DNA of 49,745 nucleotides from Acidobacteriota bacterium (GTDB taxonomy: Bacteria > Acidobacteriota > Terriglobia > Acidiferrales > UBA7541), in NCBI GenBank assembly GCA_021818865.1, contig JAKASX010000015.1, forward strand, positions 1 through 49,745, in the 5' to 3' direction. Shown here piece by piece: positions 36,399 through 45,428 of the stretch; within the stretch, counting starts at the first letter, position 1, and the number at the start of each line of letters is the position of its first letter. The notes beneath the pieces are model-generated. The model made no database searches. It was not told the DNA's origin and saw only the letters and a program-made list of their open reading frames with translations. A program made the position numbers and the translations under genes.

Positions 36399-37871
36399 AT
36401 GCCCGTGAGCGCCTTGCTTTCCAGTCGTCTGCTCCGGTGCGTCTTCGCGCTCGGCATCGTCGGCGCCATCACGCTCTTCTGCACCCGCGTCTTCCACGCC
36501 AACGCCACCACGTTCGCCCTGCTCCTCCTGCTCGCCATTCTCGCCGTTTCCACCGCGTGGGGCATCGTCGTTTCCTTCGTGATGTCGCTGGGCGGCGTTC
36601 TCGCCTTCAATTATTTCTTTTTGCCGCCGGTGGGCGAATTGGCCATCTCCGATCCGCGGAATTGGGTCACGCTCTTCGCCTTTCTCGTGACGGCGGTGAT
36701 CGGCGGGCATCAATCGTCTCGCGAGCGCCGCCAGGCCGAGGAAGCCGACCGCCGCAGGCGCGAAGTCGAGCGGCTTTACGATTTCAGCCAGAAACTGCTG
36801 CGGGCGGGCAACGTGATCGAGTTGCTCAACGCCCTGCCGCGTCAAATCGTGGACTCCTTCGAAGTCGGCGCCGCCGCGCTGTTCCTGGCCGAAAAGGAGA
36901 AGGTTTACCGCTCCGGCCTCGATCTTCCTCAGCTCAACGTCGAACGGCTGAAAGCCGTGGTCGCCCGCGAGGATTTGCAGATCGATCCCGACCGCAGCCT
37001 CTGTTTCGTTCCGGTGCGGCTGGGCGTGCGCGTGGTGGGCAGCCTCGGGATTTCCGGTCAGGTGCTTTCGCGGCCATCGCTCGAGGCGCTGGGAAGCCTG
37101 GTGGCGATCGCGATCGAGCGCGCCCGCGCCGTCGAGCAGCTCGGCAAAACCGAAGCGGCGCAGGAAGGTGAGCGCCTGAAATCGGCCCTGCTCGATTCCG
37201 TCACCCACGATTTCCGCACGCCTCTCACTTCGATCAAGGCCTCCGTCACCAGCCTGCTCTCCGATGCCAACCTCGATCCGGCGCAGCGGCACGAGTTGCT
37301 CGCCGTCATTGACGAAGAAACGAACCGGCTGAACGGACTGGTCGAGGACGCGGCGGAAATGGCGCGGCTCGAAGGTGGCGAATTCGAACTCGACCTCAAG
37401 CCGCAGCCGATCGGTTCCATTGTTGTCGCCGCGCTCGAGCAGACCAGGAGCGTGCTCGGCAGCCGCCGCGTCATTGTCAAAATCCCCGATAATCTTCCCT
37501 GGGTGCGCGCCGATATCGGCCGCGTGCAGAACGCTCTCGCCCAACTCCTGCTCAACGCCCACGCCTATTCGCCGCTCGACCGCCCGATCACCATCAGCGC
37601 CGAAGCGAGCGGCAATTTCGTGCTCACCAGCGTGGCCGACGAAGGGCCCGGCATCGAGGATCTGGAACTCGGCCTGATTTTCGATAAATTTTATCGCGGC
37701 AAAAACCAGCGCTACCAGGTGCAGGGCACCGGCATGGGCCTTCCCATCGCCAAGGCCATCATCGAGGTCCATGGCGGCACGATCGGCGTCGTCAGCCAAT
37801 TGGGCCATGGCTCGGTCTTCACGTTCAGCCTGCCCGCCGTTCCCTACTCCGGCGAGCGTCCCCGCCCATGA
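36399..37871 (+). CDS. KdpD-like histidine kinase (membrane, GAF and kinase domains)
   Basis: A 490-residue kinase matching the C-terminal half of KdpD. Residues about 10-105 form the DUF4118 four-helix membrane domain with the FNYFFLPPVG signature; a GAF-like domain spans about 125-245; the HisKA H-box SVTHDFRTPLTSIKAS places the phospho-acceptor at His270; the ATPase domain has the N-box LLLNAHAYSP, G1 VADEGPGIEDLE, and G2 GTGMGLPIAKAI. It starts at ATG 36399, in a very short divergent gap. The stop overlaps the kdpE start (ATGA). It should phosphorylate KdpE under K+ limitation, with the sensory half supplied in trans. Confidence 0.93.
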   Translation: MPVSALLSSRLLRCVFALGIVGAITLFCTRVFHANATTFALLLLLAILAVSTAWGIVVSFVMSLGGVLAFNYFFLPPVGELAISDPRNWVTLFAFLVTAVIGGHQSSRERRQAEEADRRRREVERLYDFSQKLLRAGNVIELLNALPRQIVDSFEVGAAALFLAEKEKVYRSGLDLPQLNVERLKAVVAREDLQIDPDRSLCFVPVRLGVRVVGSLGISGQVLSRPSLEALGSLVAIAIERARAVEQLGKTEAAQEGERLKSALLDSVTHDFRTPLTSIKASVTSLLSDANLDPAQRHELLAVIDEETNRLNGLVEDAAEMARLEGGEFELDLKPQPIGSIVVAALEQTRSVLGSRRVIVKIPDNLPWVRADIGRVQNALAQLLLNAHAYSPLDRPITISAEASGNFVLTSVADEGPGIEDLELGLIFDKFYRGKNQRYQVQGTGMGLPIAKAIIEVHGGTIGVVSQLGHGSVFTFSLPAVPYSGERPRP

Positions 37872-38587
37872 TGTCCGCCAGGATTCTGGTAGTGGACGAC
37901 GAGCCGCAAATCCGCCGCGTGTTGCGCACCGCCCTCGGCAGCCGTGGGTACGAGATTCTGGAAGCACAAAGCGGCGAAGAAGCCGTCGAGCAAATGTTCG
38001 CTGCCCGCCCCGATCTGATCCTGCTCGACGTGAATATGCCGGGCATGGGCGGGTTCGCCGCCTGCCGCGAAATTCGCGAGCGCTCCGATTTGCCCATCAT
38101 CATGCTCACCGTGCGCAATACCGAGCCGGACAAGGTTCGCGCGCTCGACGCCGGCGCCGATGATTACGTGGTCAAGCCCTTCGGGATCGAGGAATTGCTG
38201 GCCCGTGTGCGCGCCGCGCTGCGCCGAGTGGCTTGGGCGAAATCACCCGAGCCGGTGGAAACGCCCGACCTGCGCATCGACTTTGAAAGCCGCAAAGTGA
38301 CGGTGCGCGGCAAGCCGGTGCGGCTCACGCCCAAGGAATTCGATCTTTTGCGGCTTCTGGTTTCTGGCGCGGGCAAGGCGCTGCCTCATCGCCGGCTGTT
38401 GCAATCGGTTTGGGGCCCGGATTACGGCGACGAAACCGAATACCTGCGCGTCTTCATCAATCAACTGCGCAAGAAAATCGAGCCCGATCCCCGCCATCCA
38501 CGCTACATTCTCACCGAGCCGTGGATCGGCTATCGCTTCGAGCTCCCCGCGCCATCCCGCTTTGCACTGCGGAAGACGAAAGTTTGA
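37868..38587 (+). CDS. kdpE: KdpE-type response regulator (OmpR/PhoB family)
   Basis: A 239-residue regulator. The receiver domain has the acidic pair DDE (10-12), phospho-acceptor Asp54 in [11 protein letters not shown], and the conserved Lys in DDYVVKPF. The C-terminal winged helix is complete ([14 protein letters not shown] ... [37 protein letters not shown]), with the KdpE-typical [17 protein letters not shown]. Translationally coupled to the kinase gene. Its last 77 nt overlap the 3' end of kdpC on the other strand. Expected to activate the kdp operon; candidate sites lie at 44901-44929. Confidence 0.95.
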   Translation: MMSARILVVDDEPQIRRVLRTALGSRGYEILEAQSGEEAVEQMFAARPDLILLDVNMPGMGGFAACREIRERSDLPIIMLTVRNTEPDKVRALDAGADDYVVKPFGIEELLARVRAALRRVAWAKSPEPVETPDLRIDFESRKVTVRGKPVRLTPKEFDLLRLLVSGAGKALPHRRLLQSVWGPDYGDETEYLRVFINQLRKKIEPDPRHPRYILTEPWIGYRFELPAPSRFALRKTKV

Positions 38588-39164
38588 CTTTCGCACCCAG
38601 CGGATAGCGCCGGTCGAGTGCCAGATTTAGTTCCAGCACGTTCACCCGCGGCTCGCCCAGAAAACCGAACTGGCGCCCGCGCGTGTGCTTGTGAATCAGC
38701 TCGATGATCGCCTGCTCGCTCACCCCACGCGCGCGCGCCACCATCGGCGCCTGAAACAGCGCCCCGGCGGGAGAGATGTCCGGATCGAGTCCCGATCCGG
38801 AAGCCGTCACAAGGTCCGAGGGTACTGGCGCGCCGGGATTTTCCGCGTGCAGCTTCCGCGCGTCCGCTTCCACGCGCTCGATCAATGCGCGATTCGTCGG
38901 GCCTAGATTCGACCCTCCGCTATCGAGCGGATCGTAGCCCGTTCCCGCCGCCGAAGGCCGCGAATGGAAATACGCCGGGCCGCTGAATTCTTGTCCGATG
39001 ATTCGCGATCCGATCACCGTGCCGTCGCGCTCGATCAGTTGACCGCTCGCGCGGCCAGGAAAAAGCAGTTGGGCGAGGCCGGTGACGGCGAGCGGGTAGA
39101 GAATTCCGCAGATCACCGTGGTGACCAGCGTGAACCGGACGGCAACGAGCAGATTCTTTTTCAC
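38511..39164 (-). CDS. kdpC: Potassium-transporting ATPase C subunit
   Basis: A 217-residue KdpC: one N-terminal membrane helix ([20 protein letters not shown]) followed by a periplasmic domain with [43 protein letters not shown] and [14 protein letters not shown]. The last ~24 residues extend past the usual end and overlap kdpE antisense. It starts with GTG at 39164, with GAGAGG upstream and 9 nt after kdpB. It stabilises the KdpFABC complex in the inner membrane. Confidence 0.95.
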   Translation of the reverse strand: MKKNLLVAVRFTLVTTVICGILYPLAVTGLAQLLFPGRASGQLIERDGTVIGSRIIGQEFSGPAYFHSRPSAAGTGYDPLDSGGSNLGPTNRALIERVEADARKLHAENPGAPVPSDLVTASGSGLDPDISPAGALFQAPMVARARGVSEQAIIELIHKHTRGRQFGFLGEPRVNVLELNLALDRRYPLGAKVKLSSSAVQSGMARGARSDSRSTAR

Positions 39165-39173
39165 TTTCGCCTC

Positions 39174-41213
39174 TCAGACGATCCTCAGATGCGTCACTAG
39201 CATGTCAATCAGCTTGATTCCGATGAACGGTGCGATGATTCCCCCCAGGCCGTAAATCAGCAGGTTGCGCTTCAGCAGCGCCGCCGCTCCCACCGGCCGG
39301 TACCGCACCCCTCGCAGCGCCAGCGGGATCAGCGCGACGATGATCAGCGCGTTGAAAATCACCGCCGAAAGCACAGCCGATTCCGGGCTCGCCAGATGCA
39401 TCACATTCAGAACTTCCAGCTGCGGAAACGCCGCGGCAAACATCGCCGGAATGATGGCGAAATATTTGGCCACGTCGTTCGCCACCGAAAATGTGGTCAG
39501 CGCCCCGCGCGTGATCAGCAATTGCTTGCCGATTTCGACGATCTCGATGAGCTTCGTCGGGTTCGAATCGAGGTCCACCATGTTGCCGGCTTCTTTTGCC
39601 GCTTGCGTGCCTGTGTTCATCGCCACGCCGACGTCGGCCTGCGCGAGAGCCGGAGCGTCGTTCGTCCCGTCGCCGGTCATCGCCACCAGTTTCCCCTTCG
39701 CCTGTTCGCTGCGGATCAGCGCCATTTTGTCTTCCGGTTTCGCCTCGGCCAGAAAATCGTCCACGCCGGCCTGCCGGGCGATGAACGCCGCGGTGAGCGG
39801 ATTGTCGCCGGTGATCATCACGGTGCGGATGCCCATCGCGCGCAACTGCTCGAACCGCTCGTGAATCCCTCCCTTGACGATATCGGTGAGCGCCACCGCG
39901 CCGAGCAGCCGTCCGTCGGCGGCCACCAGCAGCGGCGTTCCTCCCTCGCTCGAGATGTCGCGCACCGCGCGCTGCGCCGCTTCGGGAACGGGATTCCCTC
40001 GCGCCGCCACGTGGCGCGAGATCGCGTCGGGCGCGCCCTTGCGGATCTGCAGCGCGTCCAGATCCACCCCGGACATCCGCGTCTGCGCCGAAAACGGAAT
40101 GAACGTCGGATTGTGCTGCGCCAGTTCCTGTCCGCGCAGCCCGTATCTCTCCTTCGCCAAAACCACGATCGAGCGGCCCTCGGGCGTTTCATCCGCCAGG
40201 GAAGCAAGCTGTGCCGTCCGCGCCAGCTCGACCTCCTCCACGCCGGGACACGGAAAGAATGCCGTCGCTTGGCGGTTGCCCAGCGTGATCGTTCCCGTCT
40301 TGTCCAGCAGCAGCACGTCCACGTCTCCCGCCGCTTCCACCGCGCGGCCGCTCAGCGCGATCACGTTGCGCCGGATCAGCCGGTCCATCCCGGCGATGCC
40401 GATCGCCGAAAGCAGTCCGCCGATCGTCGTCGGAATCAGGCAGACGAGCAGGGAAATCAATACGAAAAGGTTCTGCGGCGCTCCGGAGTAGACGGCGAAC
40501 GGTTCGAGCGTCACGACGGCCAGCAGGAAAATGATCGTCAGTCCAGCCAGCAGAATATTCAGCGCGATTTCGTTGGGCGTTTTCTTTCGCGACGCCCCTT
40601 CCACCAGGCCGATCATCCGGTCGAGGAACGTTTCGCCCGGATTCGACGTGATTTGCACGCGAATTTCGTCGGAAAGAACCCGCGTGCCGCCGGTCACCGC
40701 CGAACGGTCGCCGCCCGCTTCGCGAATCACCGGCGCCGATTCGCCGGTGATCGCCGATTCGTCCACCGAAGCCACGCCTTCCACCACTTCGCCGTCGCCC
40801 GGAATGAATTCCCCTGCGGAAACCAGCACCAGGTCACCCGCTCGCAGCGCCGTGCTCACCACCGCTTCCGTGCTGCCGTCCTTGAGCAAACGGCGCGCCG
40901 GCGTTTCCGTCCTCGCTTTCCGCAGCGTCTCCGCCTGCGCTTTGCCCCTGCCCTCGGCCATCGCTTCCGCGAAATTGGCGAAGAGCACGGTGAACCACAG
41001 CCAGACGGTGATCTGAAATCCAAAGCCGACACCGCCGCCGTGATGAAACGCATTCCAGATGAGCTGAACCGTCGTCAAAACGGCGCCCACTTCCACCACG
41101 AACATCACCGGGTTCTTCGCCATCGCTTTTGGGTGAAGCTTGCGAAAGGAATCGGCAATCGCCCGGGTCATGATTTTGCGATCGGTGAGGGATCGTTCTC
41201 CGCGTCGAGCCAT
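39174..41213 (-). CDS. kdpB: Potassium-transporting P-type ATPase B subunit
   Basis: A 679-residue catalytic P-type ATPase. Phosphorylation motif [13 protein letters not shown] gives Asp304; other marks are the [10 protein letters not shown] actuator loop (TGE), the [21 protein letters not shown] helix carrying the KdpB-specific pre-DKTG region, the [22 protein letters not shown] hinge, and conserved membrane segments. The frame is open to 41249, but that would overlap kdpA by 20 nt; ATG 41213 fits family length and leaves 16 nt after the kdpA stop. It drives K+ uptake by ATP hydrolysis. Confidence 0.97.
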   Translation of the reverse strand: MARRGERSLTDRKIMTRAIADSFRKLHPKAMAKNPVMFVVEVGAVLTTVQLIWNAFHHGGGVGFGFQITVWLWFTVLFANFAEAMAEGRGKAQAETLRKARTETPARRLLKDGSTEAVVSTALRAGDLVLVSAGEFIPGDGEVVEGVASVDESAITGESAPVIREAGGDRSAVTGGTRVLSDEIRVQITSNPGETFLDRMIGLVEGASRKKTPNEIALNILLAGLTIIFLLAVVTLEPFAVYSGAPQNLFVLISLLVCLIPTTIGGLLSAIGIAGMDRLIRRNVIALSGRAVEAAGDVDVLLLDKTGTITLGNRQATAFFPCPGVEEVELARTAQLASLADETPEGRSIVVLAKERYGLRGQELAQHNPTFIPFSAQTRMSGVDLDALQIRKGAPDAISRHVAARGNPVPEAAQRAVRDISSEGGTPLLVAADGRLLGAVALTDIVKGGIHERFEQLRAMGIRTVMITGDNPLTAAFIARQAGVDDFLAEAKPEDKMALIRSEQAKGKLVAMTGDGTNDAPALAQADVGVAMNTGTQAAKEAGNMVDLDSNPTKLIEIVEIGKQLLITRGALTTFSVANDVAKYFAIIPAMFAAAFPQLEVLNVMHLASPESAVLSAVIFNALIIVALIPLALRGVRYRPVGAAALLKRNLLIYGLGGIIAPFIGIKLIDMLVTHLRIV

Positions 41214-41229
41214 TTTGTTCACCAGGGCC

Positions 41230-43002
41230 TCAGAACATTTTTCCCGCAAGCATCATCAGGTGCTCGAGGATCGGCCCCAAACTGAGAGCCGGAAAGAAGG
41301 TCAATGCACCAACGATCACAATGGTGGAAACGAGCAACGTCGAAAACAGGGCCCCCGTCACCGGAAACGTCCCGGAGGATTCCGGCACGATTTTCTTGCT
41401 GGCCAGGCTGCCGGCAATCGCCAGGATGGGAATGATCATGAAGAACCGGCCCAGCAGTTGCGCGACGGCCGTGCTGGTGTTGTACCAGGGCGTGTTGGCT
41501 TCGAGGCCGGCGAACGCCGAGCCGTTGTTCCCCGCGGAAGACGTGTACGCGTAAAGAACCTGCGTCAGCCCGTGAGGCCCGGGATTCGAAATGCTCGCTG
41601 TGCCAAAGGGCTCAACGACGGATATGGCGGAAAACCCGAGAATGGTGAACGTCAAAATCAGCACGGCCAGCATCGCCATCTTCACGTCGTAGGATTCGAT
41701 CTTTTTGCCCAGATATTCCGGCGTTCGCCCAACCATCAGCCCGGCGATGAAAACCGCCAGAATCACGAACACCAGCATCCCGTAAAGTCCGGCGCCCACG
41801 CCTCCGAAAACCACCTCGCCCAGCATGATGTTCACCAGCGGCACCATCCCGCCCAGCGGCGTGTAGGAATCGAACATCGAGTTCACCGCGCCGCAACTCG
41901 CGTCCGTCGTTACCGCGGCGAACAGCACCGAATCGGCATCGCCGAAACGTACTTCCTTTCCTTCCATGTTCCCGCCCGGCTGTATCGCGCTGGCCTTTTG
42001 ATCCACGCCGTGAAACAGTGGATTGCCTTGCGATTCGGCCCAATACGCGGTCGTCACCGCGGCGAGAAACAAAAAAGCCATCGCCGCCCAGACCGCCCAA
42101 CCGTGGCGCTGGGAGCCGGTCATCCGGCCCAGCGTGTAGGTCAATCCGGAAGGAATCGCGAAAATCAGCACCATCTCGAGTAAATTCGAAAACGGCGTGG
42201 GATTTTCGAAGGGGTGGGCGCTGTTCGCGTTGAAAAATCCGCCGCCATTCGTGCCGAATTCCTTGATCGCCTCCTGCGACGCAACCGGCCCTTCGGGAAT
42301 CACCTGTTCGGTGATTTTCCGGATGGTGGTTTTGCCGTTCGCTCCGGTTGCTTGCACGGAATGTGGCGAAATCAGCTGCGCGCTGGGGTAAGGATGGAAA
42401 TTCTGAATCACTCCTTGCGAAACCAGCACCAGCGCCGCGACAAAACAGACGGGCAGCAGAACCCACAGCAGGCACCGCGTCACGTCCACCCAGAAATTTC
42501 CCAGCTTGTCCGTTTCCTTCCGCGCGATCCCGCGAATCAATACGATCGCCAGCACGATGCCAACGGCGGCGGACGCGAAATTGTGGTAAGCGAGCCCGGC
42601 CATCTGGGTGAGATAGCTCATGGTGGTTTCGCCACCGTAGGCCTGCCAATTCGTGTTGGTCGTGAACGACGCCGCAGTGCCGAAGGCGAGAAAAGGAGGA
42701 ACGTTCGGCAGCTTCTGCGGATCGAGCGGCAGCCACTTCTGCGTCCGCTCGATCAGGTACAGCAGCGCCATCGATACGCCGCTGAACAGCAGCATCGCCA
42801 CCGCGTATTCCGTCCACCGCATTTCGCGCGTTTCGTCCACGCCGCAGAGGCGGTACACCAGCTTTTCCACCGGCCGCAGGAACGGATCGAGAAACGTCTT
42901 TTCCCGGTTGAAAACCCTAGCCAGAAAAATGCCCACCGGCTTCGCGATCAGGAAAATTACGAGCAAATAGAGGGCGATCTGGAACCATCCGCTGGCGGTC
43001 AT
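41230..43002 (-). CDS. kdpA: Potassium-transporting ATPase A subunit (K+ channel-like)
   Basis: A 590-residue polytopic K+-translocating subunit. Characteristic segments: [34 protein letters not shown] (selectivity filter-like), [34 protein letters not shown] and the final [10 protein letters not shown]. Length matches the family. GGAGG within the end of kdpF provides the ribosome-binding site, and the start is 2 nt after the kdpF stop. Confidence 0.97.
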   Translation of the reverse strand: MTASGWFQIALYLLVIFLIAKPVGIFLARVFNREKTFLDPFLRPVEKLVYRLCGVDETREMRWTEYAVAMLLFSGVSMALLYLIERTQKWLPLDPQKLPNVPPFLAFGTAASFTTNTNWQAYGGETTMSYLTQMAGLAYHNFASAAVGIVLAIVLIRGIARKETDKLGNFWVDVTRCLLWVLLPVCFVAALVLVSQGVIQNFHPYPSAQLISPHSVQATGANGKTTIRKITEQVIPEGPVASQEAIKEFGTNGGGFFNANSAHPFENPTPFSNLLEMVLIFAIPSGLTYTLGRMTGSQRHGWAVWAAMAFLFLAAVTTAYWAESQGNPLFHGVDQKASAIQPGGNMEGKEVRFGDADSVLFAAVTTDASCGAVNSMFDSYTPLGGMVPLVNIMLGEVVFGGVGAGLYGMLVFVILAVFIAGLMVGRTPEYLGKKIESYDVKMAMLAVLILTFTILGFSAISVVEPFGTASISNPGPHGLTQVLYAYTSSAGNNGSAFAGLEANTPWYNTSTAVAQLLGRFFMIIPILAIAGSLASKKIVPESSGTFPVTGALFSTLLVSTIVIVGALTFFPALSLGPILEHLMMLAGKMF

Positions 43003-43004
43003 CC

Positions 43005-43094
43005 CTAAAAGTCCTCCGCCTTGAGCAAGGCGTAGAGCAGGTAGCCGAGCAGTGCCGCGCAGATCAACAGCAGGATCAGGTCACTTGCGCTCAC
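43005..43094 (-). CDS. kdpF: KdpF small stabilising subunit
   Basis: A 29-residue single-helix peptide, VSASDLILLLICAALLGYLL followed by YALLKAEDF, matching KdpF in size, in the Y-L-Y-A-L-L-K-A-E-x-F ending and in its place immediately upstream of kdpA. It starts with GTG at 43094, with GGGAG 6 nt upstream. It is too short for default ORF detection. It overlaps the end of the preceding 36-residue ORF by 14 nt. Confidence 0.9.
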   Translation of the reverse strand: MSASDLILLLICAALLGYLLYALLKAEDF

Positions 43095-43191
43095 GGCTGG
43101 CTCCCGGCCGCAGCCGCTCGCACGCGTAAACGTAGAGGATCGCTGCTACAAAAAACGCCGCTGTTGCGGCAATGAACAGGACATCCAACAT
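43081..43191 (-). CDS. 36-residue membrane microprotein upstream of kdpF
   Basis: MLDVLFIAATAAFFVAAILY followed by VYACERLRPGASRERK: one membrane helix, then a YxxACERLR segment and a basic tail. Small single-helix proteins with a C-[DE]-R-L end are common just upstream of kdpF in many kdp operons (from memory), so it is probably real. It overlaps kdpF by 14 nt in another frame, suggesting translational coupling. Possible role as an extra Kdp-associated subunit; unproven. Confidence 0.65.
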   Translation of the reverse strand: MLDVLFIAATAAFFVAAILYVYACERLRPGASRERK

Positions 43192-43227
43192 TTTCTCTTT
43201 GTCCCTTCTCTCGCGTCACAACCAAAC

Positions 43228-43473
43228 TTACCACGGCCCGCGCTTCCCGCCCCACCACCAGACCAGCCCGCGCACGGCTGTGTTCTGCTCCTTTTGCAGC
43301 AACCACGGATTGGAGGTGAGAAAGAAAGGCCGGTTTGAAAAATCGCGCCACCATTCCAGCATGGTCAGAAATCCCGGCCCCATGCGCGCTCCACTGCCAG
43401 TGTTGTTTCCCTGCGCGAGCCGTGCTTCCGCGGTCATCCGGTCGCTGATGGGCATCAAAACGAGCAGTTGCAT
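43228..43473 (-). CDS. Hypothetical 81-residue protein between porin and kdp genes
   Basis: An 81-residue frame with a Trp-rich second half (LEWWRDFSNRPFFL, VWWWGGKRGPW). It lies 15 nt after the porin stop and 36 nt before the 36-residue microprotein, on the same strand. There is no signal peptide, membrane helix or recognised family, and only a weak ribosome-binding site. It may be a coding gene of the porin-kdp transcript or a chance frame. Confidence 0.35.
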   Translation of the reverse strand: MQLLVLMPISDRMTAEARLAQGNNTGSGARMGPGFLTMLEWWRDFSNRPFFLTSNPWLLQKEQNTAVRGLVWWWGGKRGPW

Positions 43474-43488
43474 ATTTCCATCGCATTC

Positions 43489-44664
43489 TCAAAACAGAAA
43501 GCCGATTTCTATTACACCCCGCGGTTGGTTTGGGTTCATGCCCGTGGGCCCGAAAGCGTCTCCCGCCGTGAAACCCCGTGCGCGAACAAACGACAAGTCC
43601 CCGCGAGCGAAAAATCTCTGACACTGAAAAGTAGGGGTGAGTGTGATCGACCAGCCGGCGCTGCCGGGACCGAACAGCAGATTGACCGCTTGTTCGGCAG
43701 CACTGCCCGTGGTTGCGATATATTCCCCGCGGCCCGCGAGTGAGAACCCGTGTCCGAACGTGCGGCTCAGCAGGATCGCACCACCCTGGGTCGATGCGCC
43801 CCGCATGATGCCGACCCTCGGATTGGTCGGCACGTCGCTGTATTGATAATAGGGCTGTATGATCCAGCGTCCTTTCCTGTAGGTGTATATCAGCGCGTAC
43901 ATCACACTGTTGTTCTGTGCAGGCGTAGCTTCAGTTTGAAAGGCCGTCTGGCCCAGGTTGCCCATTCCTACAAACGACACGCTATGCGGCCCGTTCGTGT
44001 AGGTTAACGAGCCGCTCAACCATGAATAGCGGTTTGAATAGTAGCCGTCGTTCCAGCTCAGCGATGCGGTGACTTTTCCCAGACTCTGGTTCACCTGAAC
44101 TCCACGATTAATTGCATTCTCCTGATTCCATAACAGGCCGCGCTCAATGTTCATGTTCTGAAAATCGAAAGTGTACTCAGCTCCCATCAACGTAGGCAGG
44201 GAGCCGACCAGAATCGAGGTATTTTTTCTCGGCACCAGCTTCACGTAAGCAACCGGGACCGGACCGTAGAGGTTGGCGACCAACTTCTGGGTGGAAAGAA
44301 ACGGCGTCCCAAGCGACAGGATGTTGTAGGCCCCCACTTGAATGTAAAACTGCCACCAACCGGTGGTTTTTTGGATAAATAGCTGACCGTTGCTCAAGGC
44401 CGCTTCCGTGGGGCTGTCGCCTGGGACGGGGTTTCCTTGCCACAAGCCCATGCCGCTAACGATGCCATCCAAATCCAGTTCGCCTAAAGGCCCGGCGTCA
44501 ATAATGATCGGTGGCGCCGCCTGCAAAGGGCCTGTGAGGGAAGGAGTACTGAGGGGAACGGGGCTGGTTTGCGTGGCCGCACTGCCCGCTGCCTGCGTCT
44601 GCGCGTACGCGTTGCAAGACCACGCGATCGTCAGCACAACTGCGACCAATCCAATGCTCTTCAT
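43489..44664 (-). CDS. Outer membrane beta-barrel porin (BBP2-like)
   Basis: A 391-residue protein: signal peptide (SIGLVVVVLTIAW-type, cut near AYAQ), a Pro/Ser/Thr linker (about 22-55), then alternating aromatic/hydrophobic strands (GWWQFYIQVGAYNIL, ASLSWNDGYYSNRYSWLSGSL, GRWIIQPYYQYSDVP) ending RGVIEIGFLF with a terminal Phe for BAM. It fits the putative beta-barrel porin-2 family, often next to kdp genes in acidobacteria. The frame is open to 44853, but AAGGA before ATG 44664 and the signal peptide fix the start. Likely a general or K+-related outer membrane pore controlled with kdp. Confidence 0.85.
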   Translation of the reverse strand: MKSIGLVAVVLTIAWSCNAYAQTQAAGSAATQTSPVPLSTPSLTGPLQAAPPIIIDAGPLGELDLDGIVSGMGLWQGNPVPGDSPTEAALSNGQLFIQKTTGWWQFYIQVGAYNILSLGTPFLSTQKLVANLYGPVPVAYVKLVPRKNTSILVGSLPTLMGAEYTFDFQNMNIERGLLWNQENAINRGVQVNQSLGKVTASLSWNDGYYSNRYSWLSGSLTYTNGPHSVSFVGMGNLGQTAFQTEATPAQNNSVMYALIYTYRKGRWIIQPYYQYSDVPTNPRVGIMRGASTQGGAILLSRTFGHGFSLAGRGEYIATTGSAAEQAVNLLFGPGSAGWSITLTPTFQCQRFFARGDLSFVRARGFTAGDAFGPTGMNPNQPRGVIEIGFLF

Positions 44665-44807
44665 CGGCGTTCCTTTTCGATGTTGCCGGTCCGCCGCGAA
44701 TTTTTGCAATCCCGCGCGGCCCTCCGTCTGCCTTCGCGCCAAAATTGAGCCAACGCGTATCCCATGAACGCGAACCCGAGCCCATCGGCGGCGAGAGAAA
44801 ACCACAT
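44661..44807 (-). CDS. 48-residue hypothetical microprotein coupled to the porin gene
   Basis: Starts MWFSLAADGLGFAFMGYALA, then QFWREG and an Arg/Lys-rich tail. One possible membrane helix in the first 20 residues. Its TGA overlaps the porin ATG (ATGA at 44661-44664), an arrangement typical of translational coupling and seen elsewhere in this window. The ribosome-binding site is weak. It may be a small membrane protein or a leader peptide for the porin gene. Confidence 0.4.
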   Translation of the reverse strand: MWFSLAADGLGFAFMGYALAQFWREGRRRAARDCKNSRRTGNIEKERR

Positions 44808-44900
44808 GATTCTGCAAAGCCGTCTTCCCGGTCTGCCCGCGCCTTGGCCGCAATGAGCCGATCGTCGCCAGCAGATCTCCCCTAGAATGCGGCCGGCATC

Positions 44901-44929
44901 TTAAGGAAGTCGCAAAGAATTCGTAAGGA
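44901..44929. promoter_or_regulatory. Three 11-bp-spaced direct repeats, candidate KdpE sites
   Basis: TTAAGGA (44901-44907), GCAAAGA (44912-44918) and GTAAGGA (44923-44929) repeat with exact 11-nt periodicity, one helical turn, in the divergent gap between the porin-kdp side and the Lrp-like gene. Tandem direct half-sites on one DNA face are how OmpR/PhoB-family regulators such as KdpE bind. Assignment to KdpE is inference. Confidence 0.5.
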
Positions 44930-44949
44930 TTTTCTAAAGCATTTTTCTC

Positions 44950-44979
44950 TTGCCTCGCTTCCGGGAACGGGCCTACTCT
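44950..44979 (+). promoter_or_regulatory. Possible promoter for the Lrp/AsnC-like gene
   Basis: TTGCCT at 44950-44955 and TACTCT at 44974-44979, 18 nt apart, about 50 nt before ATG 45028. It lies just downstream of the direct-repeat block. Confidence 0.35.
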
Positions 44980-45027
44980 GGGGCCACGTTCGTATCCTGT
45001 TTCGGCAAATCGGGGGGGAGAGCCGCC

Positions 45028-45255
45028 ATGAGAGCCTACGTGTTGGTCACCGTCGGTTCAGGCAAAGCTCGCGATGTCGCCCGCAAAATCCTGGCCATGC
45101 CTTGGGTGAAAATGGCCAATGCGTGCTGGGGGGATTCCGACGTCTACGTCGTGGTGGAAGTCCCTTCGGGCGGCGATTTGAATGCGCTCGTCGCCGATAA
45201 ACTTCCTCAACTCGAGGGCGTCGCCCGCACCAGCACTCACATCGCGATCGATTGA
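45028..45255 (+). CDS. Stand-alone Lrp/AsnC ligand-binding (RAM) domain protein
   Basis: A 75-residue protein with the beta-alpha-beta-beta-alpha-beta RAM fold pattern: AYVLVTVGSGKARDVARKIL, then VKMANACWGDSDVYVVVEV and a last strand ARTSTHIAID. It has no DNA-binding domain, so it is a stand-alone sensor or oligomerisation module of the SraA/DM1-like type that may bind amino acids. GGGGGAG lies upstream of ATG 45028. Function in this context unknown. Confidence 0.82.
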   Translation: MRAYVLVTVGSGKARDVARKILAMPWVKMANACWGDSDVYVVVEVPSGGDLNALVADKLPQLEGVARTSTHIAID

Positions 45256-45428
45256 GGTCGATTCCATCCGCCTCGCGTCAGGGAGGCGGCGTCAAACCAT
45301 CTTTCCTTTCGCATCGTCTCGCGCCCGTCTTGTGCCCGGCCGCGCTTGCGTCTCCGCGCCGGTCCGGCGCATCTGGATACGGGTAGGCTCGCGCGGGCTC
45401 ATCCCGCTCGCGCGAGGGAGGAGAGCCA

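Noticed and set aside
36360-37967. Upstream extension of the KdpD/Usp frame (to 910 codons)
   Set aside because: It runs antisense through the histidine kinase gene; the KdpD family start motif fits ATG 36359.
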